From assembly GCA_963778385.1 (NCBI GenBank), contig CAVZUA010000041.1:434001-498000 (forward strand): DNA of 64,000 bases, read 5' to 3'. The DNA comes from DATARH01 sp963778385. GTDB taxonomy: Bacteria; Pseudomonadota; Alphaproteobacteria; ATCC43930; CGMCC-115725. The position numbers and the translations under genes are program-made. The notes beneath the pieces are model-generated. The model saw nothing but the letters and a program-made list of their open reading frames with translations. It made no database searches and was not told where the DNA came from. Positions 34,618 to 42,959 of this stretch are shown in pieces; within the stretch, counting starts at the first letter, position 1, and every line of letters starts with the position of its first letter.

Positions 34618-35066
34618 CGCTTCAAAAGCCCGCCGAAATCAACCGCGAGGGAAAGACCCGGCGCGGTCTTGGCAATCCGCTCGCTTATATCGCTAATCTC
34701 GTGGAGGTTTACCTCCTTGGCGCTGAGCAGTATGGCCAACGGATCGGGCCTGTTCGGATCCGCGAACTGGAGTCGGGCTTCCTCGTGGACTTTCTCAGTA
34801 TCTATCTTGCCGTCGGCGGTGCGCGGCGGATTATGGAGCCACGTGATCGGCGAGTTCGGCGAGCCGCCCCCCGTGCCGACTGGTGAAAATTTGCCCAAGA
34901 GGACAAGGAGCTCAGCCGCCGCAGAGCCCGGTGTGGGAGGTGGGGGATCGCTTCGCGCACGGGCGGACGAAGCAACAGAAAGGATATGAATTTCAAGTTC
35001 ATCGCCGCCGCAGGAAACCCGGATTACGCCGTCGCTATCCGGAATGACGTATATTTGCTTGGCCAT
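34614..35066 (-). CDS. Hypothetical soluble protein, first gene of the unknown operon
   Basis: The 150-residue protein starts MAKQIYVIPDSDGVIRVSCGGDELEIHIL, has a Pro-rich linker (SDPPPPTPGSAAAELLVLLG) and ends in helices (EVNLHEISDISERIAKTAPGLSLAVDFGG). Its stop overlaps the start of the membrane protein, so the two are translationally coupled and probably act together. I recognise no domain. Confidence 0.6.
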   Translation of the reverse strand: MAKQIYVIPDSDGVIRVSCGGDELEIHILSVASSARARSDPPPPTPGSAAAELLVLLGKFSPVGTGGGSPNSPITWLHNPPRTADGKIDTEKVHEEARLQFADPNRPDPLAILLSAKEVNLHEISDISERIAKTAPGLSLAVDFGGLLKR

Positions 35067-35515
35067 TGTCGCCTCCAGCCGGTGACCGCAAACAGTACCG
35101 CAACCAACGCGCGATTTCGAGCGACTGGCCCACTAAGCCCGCCGCGTCTCCCGCCTCCCGACCTTTCAATGTGTCCTCCGGTTGAGTGTGAGCCGGCTAC
35201 GGCGCGTAAAGGCGTCGTGCCAGGTGTACGGTCCCGTAATGAGGTGGTGCGGGCGGGGATCTAAGTATCAGGGCGTTGTCCGCGTCCTAAACACCATCGC
35301 GATCCAAATTCTTCACCAATTCGTGGTGGCGCCCGAATCGATTGCTTGGCTACGTTCAATAGCTGCGCGCCATGTCATGGGGGTGCTTAAACTAATCTTG
35401 TACGGAAGTGTACAAGTTCTTCTAGAATAGCGATGTCCGCGCGCGAACCCTATTCATCTTCTGTCAATGTGTCGGAAGTAATGTTCGCGCGTCATTCGCA
35501 AGGAAAATCGACGAA
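35067..35515. other. Intergenic stretch, nothing recognised
   Basis: No convincing gene is seen on either strand. Part of it is presumably the leader of the Flp pilin gene. Confidence 0.4.
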
Positions 35516-35683
35516 ATGAAGACCATGCGGTTGTTCGCGCTTCTATTGGAGCGCGAGGATGGCGCCACGGCTATCGAATACGGCTTGATCGCCGCACTGA
35601 TCGCCGTCGCCGCCGTTTCTGCCATGACGGCGGTCGGGACAAACCTGAGCAGCACGTTTAGCTCAGTCGCCTCTGCGCTCTAG
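35516..35683 (+). CDS. Flp-type (type IVb) pilin
   Basis: This 55-residue prepilin reads MKTMRLFALLLEREDGATAI, then EYGLIAALIAVAAVSAMTAVG. The leader up to the Gly-x-x-x-x-Glu-Tyr processing region and the hydrophobic helix match the Flp/Fap family, whose subunits form adhesive Tad pili after prepilin peptidase cleavage. None of the tad assembly genes lie in the window, so it is an orphan here. An IS630 lies directly downstream. Confidence 0.85.
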   Translation: MKTMRLFALLLEREDGATAIEYGLIAALIAVAAVSAMTAVGTNLSSTFSSVASAL

Positions 35684-35753
35684 TCGCTTCCGTCATTGAT
35701 TTTGTGAGGGTTCTCTGAATCGATGTCCGCGTCACCAGCGACGGAGCGGAGAC

Positions 35754-36904
35754 GTGGGCAGCAAAGAGAGCGCAGTAAAGAAATACATTGTGACACTCAG
35801 CGATACGGAGCGGGAGAAGCTCAACGCCCTTATCCATAGCGGGAAACATCCGGCACAAAAGCTGCTGAAGGCCCGCATTCTGTTGAAAGCCGATACCTCG
35901 GACGGTGGTGAAGGCTGGAGCGACAGCGAGATTGCAGCGGCGCTCGAGACCAGTGTCGCCACGGTTGCCAGGACGCGCCAGCGGCTGGTCGAAGAGGGGT
36001 TGGAGGCGGCCCTGATTCGCAAGCATTCGGCGAATTCGGCGAGGCGGCGGATCTTCGATGGGGCGGCCGAGGCCAGGTTAATCGCGTTGGCCTGTTCCAA
36101 ACCGCCGGCCGGCCGCGCACGCTGGACATTGCAACTGTTGGAAGAGGCGGTCGTCGAACTGAAGATCGTCGAACGGGCCAGCGACAACACGATCGGGCGG
36201 ACGCTGAAAAAAACACTCTCAAGCCGCATCTGAAGCAGCAATGGGTCATCCCGCCGGACGCCAACGCCGCCTTTGTTGCCGCCATGGAAGACGTCTTGGA
36301 GGTTTATCAACGGCCCTATGATCGGCAACGTCCCCTGGTCTGCCTCGACGAGACCTCAAAGCAACTCATTGCCGAAACGCGCGTGCCGATCGCGGCGAAA
36401 CCCGGACGGCCCGGCCGGCACGATTACGAATACCGACGCAATGGGACGGCCAATCTGTTCATGATGTTCGCGCCACTGGAAGGCTGGCGGCACGTCAAGG
36501 TCACCGACCGTCACACGGCGATGGATTATGCCCAGGTGCTCAAGGAATTATCCGACACGCACTTCCCCGGTTCAGCAAAAATCGTGCTCGTCCAGGACAA
36601 CCTGAACACGCACAAGCCAGCTTCGCTGTACGAAGCCTTTCCCCCCGCCGAAGCCCGCCGGCTCGTCGAACGGTTCGAGTGGCACTACACACCAAAACAC
36701 GGGAGTTGGCTCGACATGGCGGAATCTGAACTCAGCGTTCTCTCCTCCCAATGCCTCGACCGCCGCATCCCCGATCAGCGGGTGTTGAAGGACGAAGTCG
36801 AGGCATGGGAAGCTGACCGCAACAGGAAGCACGCCAAGGCGAATTGGCAGTTCACCACCGCCGACGCGCGGGTCAAACTGAGCAGGTTGTACCCCGCACT
36901 ATGA
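35754..36904 (+). mobile_element. IS630-family element, transposase in two frames
   Basis: Frame one (35754-36233) starts at GTG with the helix-turn-helix KYIVTLSDTEREKLNALIHSG and ends RTLKKTLSSRI. Frame two (to 36904) continues KNTLKPHLKQQWVIPPDANA and carries the DDE triad in VCLDETSKQL, VLVQDNLNTH and TPKHGSWLDMAESELS. The two join by a -1 shift on a run of seven A at 36207-36213, as in other IS630 elements that need frameshifting. The terminal repeats were not resolved. Confidence 0.9.
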
Positions 36905-36926
36905 ACAACTCGGCCGACTAGGTAAA

Positions 36927-37079
36927 TCAGCGTTCTTCGAACTGGTGGCGAGCCTGGTGGGGCTGTGGCAATGGGTTCATTGCGTTGAGACCGTAATACC
37001 AGCCTAGGCCGACAAGTGCGGCGATAAGCAAGCTCAACGCGATCCAAATCGCCGTCGTCCCGATGCCAGCGGGATTCAA
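36927..37079 (-). CDS. Small single-span membrane protein (50 aa)
   Basis: From a TTG with GAGAGG seven bases upstream the frame reads NPAGIGTTAIWIALSLLIAAL then VGLGWYYGLNAMNPLPQPHQ, one strong membrane helix and a short polar tail. A TGTGA-N6-TCACA site lies 120 bases upstream. It is short, but the start signal and hydrophobic pattern support a real gene. Unknown function. Confidence 0.45.
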   Translation of the reverse strand: MNPAGIGTTAIWIALSLLIAALVGLGWYYGLNAMNPLPQPHQARHQFEER

Positions 37080-37199
37080 AATCCAACCTCTCAATCCCAG
37101 GCCAAAATATCGTCACTTCTAGGGAGTACGGGAGATTGCGCGAAAGCGTTTGCGCCTTAACCACGAAATTTTGAAAGACAGGCGATTTCGGGCAGCGTG

Positions 37200-37215
37200 T
37201 GTGACGGAGCTCACA
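37200..37215 (-). promoter_or_regulatory. CRP/FNR-family operator-like site
   Basis: TGTGACGGAGCTCACA has perfect TGTGA and TCACA half-sites with six bases between. It lies upstream of the 50-residue membrane ORF and downstream of the small lipoprotein ORF. Confidence 0.5.
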
Positions 37216-37296
37216 ATCACGAGGACCGGGTGCTACTCGCTATGGCCGATCAGCTAGATCGGGAGGCTGCGGAGATTGAGATCGATGGCCGACTGG

Positions 37297-37422
37297 CTAC
37301 TGGTCGCCTCGATTAAACCGCGCGTCCGGGTACATAAGGCTATCATACGAAAAATCCTCGACGCACGCGCTCAGCATTGCGAGCGTCATCAAGCATAGCG
37401 CAATCCACACTAGGCGGCTCAT
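37297..37422 (-). CDS. Small entericidin-like lipoprotein (41 aa)
   Basis: The frame MSRLVWIALCLMTLAMLSAC has a lipobox-like LSAC after a short hydrophobic stretch, followed by VEDFSYDSLMYPDARFNRGDQ. GTGGGAG lies 6 bases before the ATG. Size and layout are like entericidin-type small lipoproteins, but the mature part shows no detectable family identity. Confidence 0.45.
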   Translation of the reverse strand: MSRLVWIALCLMTLAMLSACVEDFSYDSLMYPDARFNRGDQ

Positions 37423-37779
37423 GCAATTCTCCCACTTAACAGCCTTCAACGCGCGATAGTTCTACGCGCTCGTCGACGCGCTAATCCCTCGCTCGCAACT
37501 TTGGCCTCATTGGGAGAGGGCGTGAGATAAACGGCTCCCCGAGATCGTCGACGAGCCCTGGGATACCTCGCCGTCGCTAACGCGGCGCGCATCGCCGGCT
37601 TCGGCGCTGGCTTCTCCGCCGATCGGCGCTGCGCTCACCAAATCGATTTGGTGAGCGCAGCGCGCAGGGCGGCTCACCATTTCGTGAGGGCGCGCGTCTA
37701 CACAACCTGCCCTGTGGAAAATTGGCTAAAGGCCACAAAATCTGCACGTTGTGGCTGTGGATATTTCGGCGTATAACTT
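37423..37779. other. Intergenic stretch with large palindrome
   Basis: No gene is supported. The main feature is the 38-bp palindrome, annotated separately, and a weaker related one (CTCACCATTTCGTGAG) at 37673-37688. Confidence 0.5.
37626..37663. repeat. 38-bp perfect palindrome
   Basis: The sequence is its own reverse complement over 38 bases without a spacer; the centre is CCAAATCGATTTGG and the arms end in GCGCTGCG and its complement. No T-run follows, so a standard terminator is unlikely. It could be an operator for a dimeric regulator or a cruciform site. Confidence 0.85.
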
Positions 37780-38037
37780 GTGGCTGAGTTACTACAACCA
37801 ATGCACGTCGCTTGGTTGCGGAATATGCTTATGTTGTACAGCTACCAGATCATTTGCCGAGGGACGCAACAACCTGTCGATCGGGGTGAGTTCGACGCGC
37901 CGGATATTTCGACCGCCTGCATCCACGCTCAAACGGTGCCCGTGCTGACCCACAATCGAGGCGAGACATTCGATGTACGCGTTATTGACGCGAGCGGTGC
38001 GGACGTCTGGAAAGGGCCGCATCTGCGATCTCGATAG
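37780..38037 (+). CDS. Small hypothetical protein
   Basis: The frame (GTG start) includes YSYQIICRGTQQPVDRGEFDAPDISTACIHA and THNRGETFDVRVIDASGADVWKG. The second half reads like a compact beta-rich domain; a later ATG within MLMLYSY would give about 70 residues. No family name is assigned. It may be co-transcribed with the next small gene. Confidence 0.4.
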   Translation: MAELLQPMHVAWLRNMLMLYSYQIICRGTQQPVDRGEFDAPDISTACIHAQTVPVLTHNRGETFDVRVIDASGADVWKGPHLRSR

Positions 38038-38052
38038 CCCCAGCGCGCCGCG

Positions 38053-38313
38053 GTGCCCCAATCCCAGCGGCACGCGCGATACCGCTTTCTCACGTCGACG
38101 CGTGCGTATCCGCTACTGGCTGAGCTAATTCAATCCTGGTCGAACGCGAAGCGCGCCGCGCATTACCGCGAGCAGGCGCAGAAGTTCCGTGTCATGGCGG
38201 CAAAGGTCAAGATGCTCGAACTTGCCGAGCAATACGACGACCTCGCCCTCAGGCTGACCGATCAGGCGGGGCCGGATAAATCCTCAACCTGTCCGGCGGA
38301 CAGAGTTGATTGA
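38053..38313 (+). CDS. Small helical hypothetical protein
   Basis: The core AAHYREQAQKFRVMAAKVKMLELAEQYDDLALRL is the typical pattern of short helical proteins found in many copies in Hyphomicrobiales genomes (AxxYRxxAxxxRxMA...LAxxYDxLA). The start is uncertain; GTG at 38053 is the first option and the N-terminal 25 residues are not family-like. Function unknown. Confidence 0.5.
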   Translation: MPQSQRHARYRFLTSTRAYPLLAELIQSWSNAKRAAHYREQAQKFRVMAAKVKMLELAEQYDDLALRLTDQAGPDKSSTCPADRVD

Positions 38314-38364
38314 CGACCGACGCCGCGCACCCGAGAGTGCTGGTGCATCGCACAGGAAGCCGCC

Positions 38365-38988
38365 GTGAGCAATAGAGACAGAGATTTTCGTCCGACCCGC
38401 CGCCGCGATTTCGACGACGACAACTACCAACCTCCATCCCGCAATTTCGGATATGCAGCACCGCGCGGCCCGCAATTTGAGAGCCCCTCCGGCCCACCCC
38501 TCCGAGCCACCGTCAAGTGGTACAACCCGGATAAGGGATTTGGCTTTGTTGAGCTTGCCAACGGCTCTGGCGATGCGTTCCTGCATGTGAGCGTGGTGGA
38601 GCGCAGCGGGCAGGCCAGCGTACCGCCAGGCGCGACGCTTGAAGTTCGCGCCGGCCCCGGTCCGAAGGGGCAGCAGGTGACCGAGATTATCAGCATGGAC
38701 GCCAGCACCGCGGGGCAAGAACAGCCCCGGCACACGCGACCGGAGCGACCCGCCTATCAGCCCTCCGCCGACCGCACCACCGTCGAGGAGCTCGGCACGG
38801 TGAAGTGGTACAACGCCACCAAGGGGTTCGGCTTCATCGCCGCGGATCGGGGTGGGAAGGATATCTTCGTGCACGCCTCGGCTCTTCAGCGCGCCGGGGT
38901 GGTGGGGCTGACCGAGGGCCAGCGCGTTGCCGTTGATGTGGCTGACGGTCAAAAGGGACCCGAGGCGGTGAGCCTGCGAGCGATCTAA
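38365..38988 (+). CDS. Double cold-shock-domain protein
   Basis: The 207-residue protein has a basic, disordered start (SNRDRDFRPTRRRDFDDDNY), then two cold-shock domains at about residues 48-110 and 138-205. The first has VKWYNPDKGFGFVEL and DAFLHVSVV, the second VKWYNATKGFGFIAADRG and DIFVHASAL, the RNP1 and RNP2 nucleic-acid-binding motifs. Such two-domain CspA-like proteins are common in alphaproteobacteria and act as RNA chaperones. GTG start. Confidence 0.92.
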   Translation: MSNRDRDFRPTRRRDFDDDNYQPPSRNFGYAAPRGPQFESPSGPPLRATVKWYNPDKGFGFVELANGSGDAFLHVSVVERSGQASVPPGATLEVRAGPGPKGQQVTEIISMDASTAGQEQPRHTRPERPAYQPSADRTTVEELGTVKWYNATKGFGFIAADRGGKDIFVHASALQRAGVVGLTEGQRVAVDVADGQKGPEAVSLRAI

Positions 38989-39052
38989 CCGTCAGACACC
39001 CTGCGAAGCCTACCGACGCGTATCCGTAGGGTAAAGAGTGCACACGAGAACG

Positions 39053-39520
39053 ATGAAAGCGGCAGCGAAAGGATCGTCCAAACGCGCGGCAGGGACCGAC
39101 CGAGCCGTTCCCGAGTACGGCCGCGGCACCGGCATTCCCAATCCGATCGATGTTCATGTCGGCAAGCGTATTCGCCAACGCCGCCTATTACTCGGCATGA
39201 ACCAGGAAGCCCTCGCGAACGGCCTTGGCCTCACCTTTCAGCAAGTGCAGAAATACGAGCACGGCGCCAACCGGGTCAGTGCGTCGCGTCTCTCGGCGAT
39301 GGCCGACGTCCTCGGCGTGCCGATTTCCTATTTCTTCGCCAATCTTCTATCGGCCGGTGTAGCGGTTAGCGTCGAGGACACGGCGCGGCGGGAGCAGTTG
39401 GAACAGCCGGAGACGATACAACTCGTCCGTCTGTATTACGCGATACCGGACCCATCCGTCCGTCGTCAGTTCCTCGACTTAGTGAAGGCCGTCGCACAGT
39501 CGACTGCGCAGGAGAGATGA
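39053..39520 (+). CDS. XRE-family transcriptional regulator
   Basis: The 155-residue protein has a lambda-repressor-type helix-turn-helix at about residues 30-90 (VGKRIRQRRLLLGMNQEALANGL, FQQVQKYEHGANRVSASRL, VLGVPISYFF), the same arrangement as many alphaproteobacterial XRE proteins. The C-terminal part is helical (DPSVRRQFLDLVKAVAQS). ATG MKAAAKG was preferred to a GTG five codons earlier. It overlaps the MucR-type gene by 4 bases, so two regulators are co-translated. Confidence 0.9.
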   Translation: MKAAAKGSSKRAAGTDRAVPEYGRGTGIPNPIDVHVGKRIRQRRLLLGMNQEALANGLGLTFQQVQKYEHGANRVSASRLSAMADVLGVPISYFFANLLSAGVAVSVEDTARREQLEQPETIQLVRLYYAIPDPSVRRQFLDLVKAVAQSTAQER

Positions 39521-40056
39521 AGATGCCTGACACGAAGACGGTAGACCCGTCACTCGTCGCAGAAATTGCCAGCAGCTACGTCGCGCACAACACGATCGCA
39601 GCGGGCGAACTCCCGAGCCTCATCGCCGCAGTGCACCAATCCCTGGCCAAACTCGGGCAACCTGCGGAGGCGCTAACCCCGAAGAGCGCGGTAGCGATCA
39701 ACCGATCGTATAGCCGCGATGCAGTTATCTGCCTCGACTGCGGCTGGCGCGGCAAGATGCTTCGCCGCCACCTCATGCAGGCACACGCCCTTTCGCCCGA
39801 GGACTACCGCGCCCGCTGGAGATTAAAGGACACCCACCCCCTCACGGCGCCCGCCTATACCGAGCGCCGCTCAGCTCTCGCCAAGCAATTCGGCCTCGGC
39901 CGCGCTCGCCAACCCGCGGCAACAGAATCTGAGCCAGAAGCCGCTCCACCTACCGCTATACCGGCACAAGGGGACGAGACCGCGCTCGATCCCGCATTCG
40001 TCGCGCCCTTATCGGAACCCAAGCGCCGCGGTCGCCCCCGCCGCGTCGCTCCCTAA
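39517..40056 (+). CDS. MucR/Ros-family zinc-finger regulator
   Basis: The 179-residue protein has the MucR core at about residues 15-130. The zinc finger is VICLDCGWRGKMLRRHLMQAH (Cys-x2-Cys, His-x4-His), followed by LSPEDYRARWRLKDTHPLTAPAYTERRS, the family signature. The tail ends KRRGRPRRVAP, an AT-hook-like RGRP motif beyond the normal family end. MucR proteins bind AT-rich DNA and behave like global silencers of cell-surface and virulence genes. Confidence 0.93.
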   Translation: MKMPDTKTVDPSLVAEIASSYVAHNTIAAGELPSLIAAVHQSLAKLGQPAEALTPKSAVAINRSYSRDAVICLDCGWRGKMLRRHLMQAHALSPEDYRARWRLKDTHPLTAPAYTERRSALAKQFGLGRARQPAATESEPEAAPPTAIPAQGDETALDPAFVAPLSEPKRRGRPRRVAP

Positions 40057-40205
40057 AACCAAGCCGCCCGCGAGCCAGTTCCGGCCTCACGGTCGCGCCA
40101 CCGACCGTCCTGCATCTGTGACCCTCTCCCGGCTGGAACCGAGTGACTCTCCCTCCATTTTCCGTAACCCGTTGCCGGTGGTAGGCTCGGGGGACCCCCA
40201 TCCCC

Positions 40206-40490
40206 ATGCCCAGCACCCGGACGAGAACGACCCGCGTCGCCCACACCGACAAGCGCCCGGAGCGCTGCCCGCATTGCGGCAGCAGCCACGTCACCCGAAA
40301 GGGGACTCGCAAGAAGAAGATTGAGATCGTCCAGCTCTGGCGTTGCGGCTCCTGCAAGCGCGTCTTCACCCCGGCACCCGCGGCGCTCCGGAACAAGACC
40401 TATCCGCTCCACGTCGTCCTCGACGCGATCACGCTCTACAACCTGGGCTACACGCTGCCCACGACGGTCGAGAAGATCAAATCGCGCTTC
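40206..40490 (+). pseudogene. Transposase zinc-ribbon N-terminal fragment
   Basis: The frame contains a Cys4 zinc ribbon (CPHCGSSHVTRKGTRKKK and LWRCGSCKRVF) followed by LRNKTYPLHVVLDAITLYNLGYT, the N-terminus of a DDE transposase with a transposase zinc ribbon. It breaks near 40490 with no catalytic domain. The exact IS family is uncertain. Confidence 0.55.
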
Positions 40491-40494
40491 GCCG

Positions 40495-40730
40495 CATGTG
40501 CCTGCACCCGTGCCGCCGCAGTTGCCTCAAGGCCCGGGAGATTGCGCTGCAACAACGCGCTCAGCTCGATCGTGTCGAATTCCGGCAGGTTCAGCGATTC
40601 AAATGTTGCCTGGATGCGCACCGTCTCGGCCGACTGTGCGGCCGCAAGATTTCGCTCCGCCTCCTGGATGGCAGTCTCTACGTCGACAACAAAATCGGTG
40701 CCGCGGCCGATGGAGTTATGACGACATGCG
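40495..40730 (-). pseudogene. Unidentified coding remnant
   Basis: The minus strand is open and reads DFVVDVETAIQEAERNLAAA and FESLNLPEFDTIELSALLQRNL, a helical, ATPase-coiled-coil-like segment. It has no start or stop of its own and sits between transposon fragments. I suspect a fragment of a large AAA-type protein, but cannot prove it. Confidence 0.3.
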
Positions 40731-41032
40731 GCGGGTTTGCCTAAAGGACGCCTTTCGGGGATATATCGACTGGGAGGAGTTCATGGCGAACCAACGGCGG
40801 CTCGCGGACAACCTCAATCACTACGACGTAAACCGCCATGGGGCGCCGCCACGGCGGGGCAACGCCTTGCTCCAAGGTATTGCCGTCTGCGGCCGTTGCG
40901 GCCGTCGCATGGGGCTGCATTATTCCGGACCGCACGGCAGCTACCCTGTCTATGTCTGTCGCGCCGACCAGCATCAGCATGGCGGGCCGCGCTGTCAGGA
41001 GGTGCGCGCTCTGGGTATCGACGCCGCGGTTG
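40716..41032 (+). pseudogene. Serine recombinase remnant (zinc-ribbon region)
   Basis: The frame reads DAFRGYIDWEEFMANQRRLADNL, GNALLQGIAVCGRCGRRMGL and YPVYVCRADQHQHGGPRCQE, which is the recombinase and zinc-ribbon region of a large serine recombinase. Both the catalytic N-terminus and the C-terminus are missing. It is fused at its right edge to an IS21 fragment. Confidence 0.7.
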
Positions 41033-41188
41033 CACCACCCGCAGGTACTCAAAGCTCGTCGATCCCGATCGCAAAACCTTGCGCACCGTGTTCCGCGATA
41101 TCTTCAACTCGTGGCAGATCGCCTTGATCGACTTGCCTTTGACAAAGTGGTCCCGCCTGATCCGCCCGATCGTCTCCACTACCAACAT
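41025..41188 (-). pseudogene. IS21-family IstA, N-terminal fragment
   Basis: The minus strand reads MLVVETIGRIRRDHFVKGKS then IKAICHELKISRNTVRKVLRS, the helix-turn-helix start of an IS21 IstA transposase, and stops matching after about 55 residues. The upstream DNA to 41290, resuming beyond the ISL3 at 42944, has repeated GTCAA-TT-ACGCCGATCA-like motifs of an IS21 end. Confidence 0.7.
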
Positions 41189-41290
41189 CCCCCGCCACCC
41201 GCTCGCATCCCAAGCAGGGCAGCCTGCACATCACTGCGCAAAGGGGGTCAAAGTTGGACGCCGATCACCCCTCTACTGGGGTCAATCTTC

Positions 41291-42943
41291 GGCTCTGACT
41301 CACTTTCGGTGCAGCTGGCGCTACGCTGGGGCAAGAAGTCGAGCGCGGAGTAGGTCGAGCTTGGCGCGTCCGTACATTTGTCGTTTGACGAGTTTGAGCT
41401 TGGTGATCTGACCTTCGGTCTGGCCGTTGGACCAAGGCTGGGTGATCGCTGCCGCAACGGCGGCGCGATCGGTGACGATGCCTTTGCCAAAGGAGCTCAG
41501 GACGCTGTTCGCAGTATCGGTGATCCAAGCGGGTAGATCGGTTGGATTGCGCTCCCGTACCATTCCGTGGAAGCGTTCGACTAGGTCGCGGGCCGTGACC
41601 AATATCGGTACTCCCTTCTCGATGCGCGCGACGGTGATCGCATCGCCCTTGTTCAGATGATCACGCTCGGTCAGCAGCAAACGGGTCAGCATCCGGGCTG
41701 GCGGCAGCTTTCGCAGCCTCTCGCATCCGGCGCTTTCGGCACGGCGGCGACGCGTGGCCCATTCGGCGACAACGCGAAGACTGCCGCGAAAGCCGGTTGT
41801 CGTCTGAAGCCGCCGCCACAACTCGGCGCCATTGCGGCAGCCGGATGACCATTCAGCATCGAGCCAAGCGAGATGCGGCTCGAGAACGTTCGATCGGTAG
41901 CGGAACACGTCGCCCCCGCCGCCGCGCACGATATCGCGCACCAGTTTGCGGCTGCGGCCGGTCCGGCGCACGATCTCCTTGATCGGCGTGCCGGTTTTGG
42001 CGAGGGCGCGGATGATGCCGTAGGCCTCCTCGCGCCGGAGATAACCTTCGTGCTGCAGGCGCTCGGCATGGGTCAGCAGAGCCGGGTCGATCGTGGTGCT
42101 GCCGAGAGCCATCCGGATCGGACGCATCGATCGACGCACCGCTTCCAGAAAGGCGGCGCTGGCGTTCTCCATCAGGTGCCAGCGATCGGCGACTTGCACC
42201 GCCTGCGGTGCCGCTCTGGTCGCTGCTTGGCCATATCCGCCGCCGCGGTCGCGCGAGATGACGGTGATCTCCGGATGGCGCGCCAGCCAGGCTTCGACCG
42301 TGGCCGGTTCGCGGTCAGGGAGAAGATCGACAATCCGCCGTCGTTCGAGATCGCAGATGATGCTGCCATAGCGCTGTCCACGCTTCCAAGCCCAGTCATC
42401 GATGCCGATGACCTGCAGAGGAGTCGTGTTGCCAGTAGCGTGCCGGCGCACCGCGCGCAGCAAGGTATCTTTGCTGACGGGCAGCATGAGGCGCCGCGCC
42501 AGAGCCGCTGCGGGCCGACCACCCAAAGCGATGCCGAGATGATGGACGATCGCTTCGAGCCGAGCGGTGCGCCGCGCTAATCTTTCAGCCACCGTCTCCC
42601 CGAGTGGTTCGGCAAAAATGCGCCGCCGACAATGGGGATCGGCGCAGCGAAATCGCCGAACCGTAACTCGCATCTGAACGGTGCGCCCCTGCGACGGCAA
42701 ATCCAGAAGCCGCCGCTCATAGCGGCTGTGCACTCGCTCGGATCGCAGCCCGCAATCGGGGCACCTGCCAGCACTGGCACGACATCGCGCGGTGATCAGA
42801 ATACGATCGCGCCCGATCTCGACGTCGTTGATCAGCAAACCAGCCGGCGACAATGAGCGAAAGCCCGAATACACCATGGCAAGCATCCCCCAATGCTATG
42901 CCTACCAAATGTAGCGTATCTGCATCGAAAGTGAGTCAGAGCC
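41291..42943 (-). mobile_element. ISL3-family insertion sequence
   Basis: Terminal inverted repeats GGCTCTGACTCACTTTC match at both ends over 24 bases with one mismatch, and AATCTTC flanks both ends as a 7-8 bp target duplication. The element encodes one transposase on the minus strand. The target lies in the terminal repeat region of an older IS21. Confidence 0.9.
41321..42886 (-). CDS. ISL3-family transposase
   Basis: This full-length 521-residue transposase has an N-terminal Cys4 zinc finger (CPDCGLRSERVHSRYERRLLDLP, CADPHCRRRIF), a helix-turn-helix and the DDE domain with VIGIDDWAWKRGQRYGSIICDL, VISRDRGGGY and WSNGQTEGQITKLKLVKRQMYGRA. It also contains the inserted HTH typical of longer ISL3 proteins (EIVRRTGRSRKLVRDIVRG). 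Apparently intact, so the element may be active. Confidence 0.95.
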   Translation of the reverse strand: MLAMVYSGFRSLSPAGLLINDVEIGRDRILITARCRASAGRCPDCGLRSERVHSRYERRLLDLPSQGRTVQMRVTVRRFRCADPHCRRRIFAEPLGETVAERLARRTARLEAIVHHLGIALGGRPAAALARRLMLPVSKDTLLRAVRRHATGNTTPLQVIGIDDWAWKRGQRYGSIICDLERRRIVDLLPDREPATVEAWLARHPEITVISRDRGGGYGQAATRAAPQAVQVADRWHLMENASAAFLEAVRRSMRPIRMALGSTTIDPALLTHAERLQHEGYLRREEAYGIIRALAKTGTPIKEIVRRTGRSRKLVRDIVRGGGGDVFRYRSNVLEPHLAWLDAEWSSGCRNGAELWRRLQTTTGFRGSLRVVAEWATRRRRAESAGCERLRKLPPARMLTRLLLTERDHLNKGDAITVARIEKGVPILVTARDLVERFHGMVRERNPTDLPAWITDTANSVLSSFGKGIVTDRAAVAAAITQPWSNGQTEGQITKLKLVKRQMYGRAKLDLLRARLLAPA

Positions 42944-42959
42944 AATCTTCCACGCCGAA

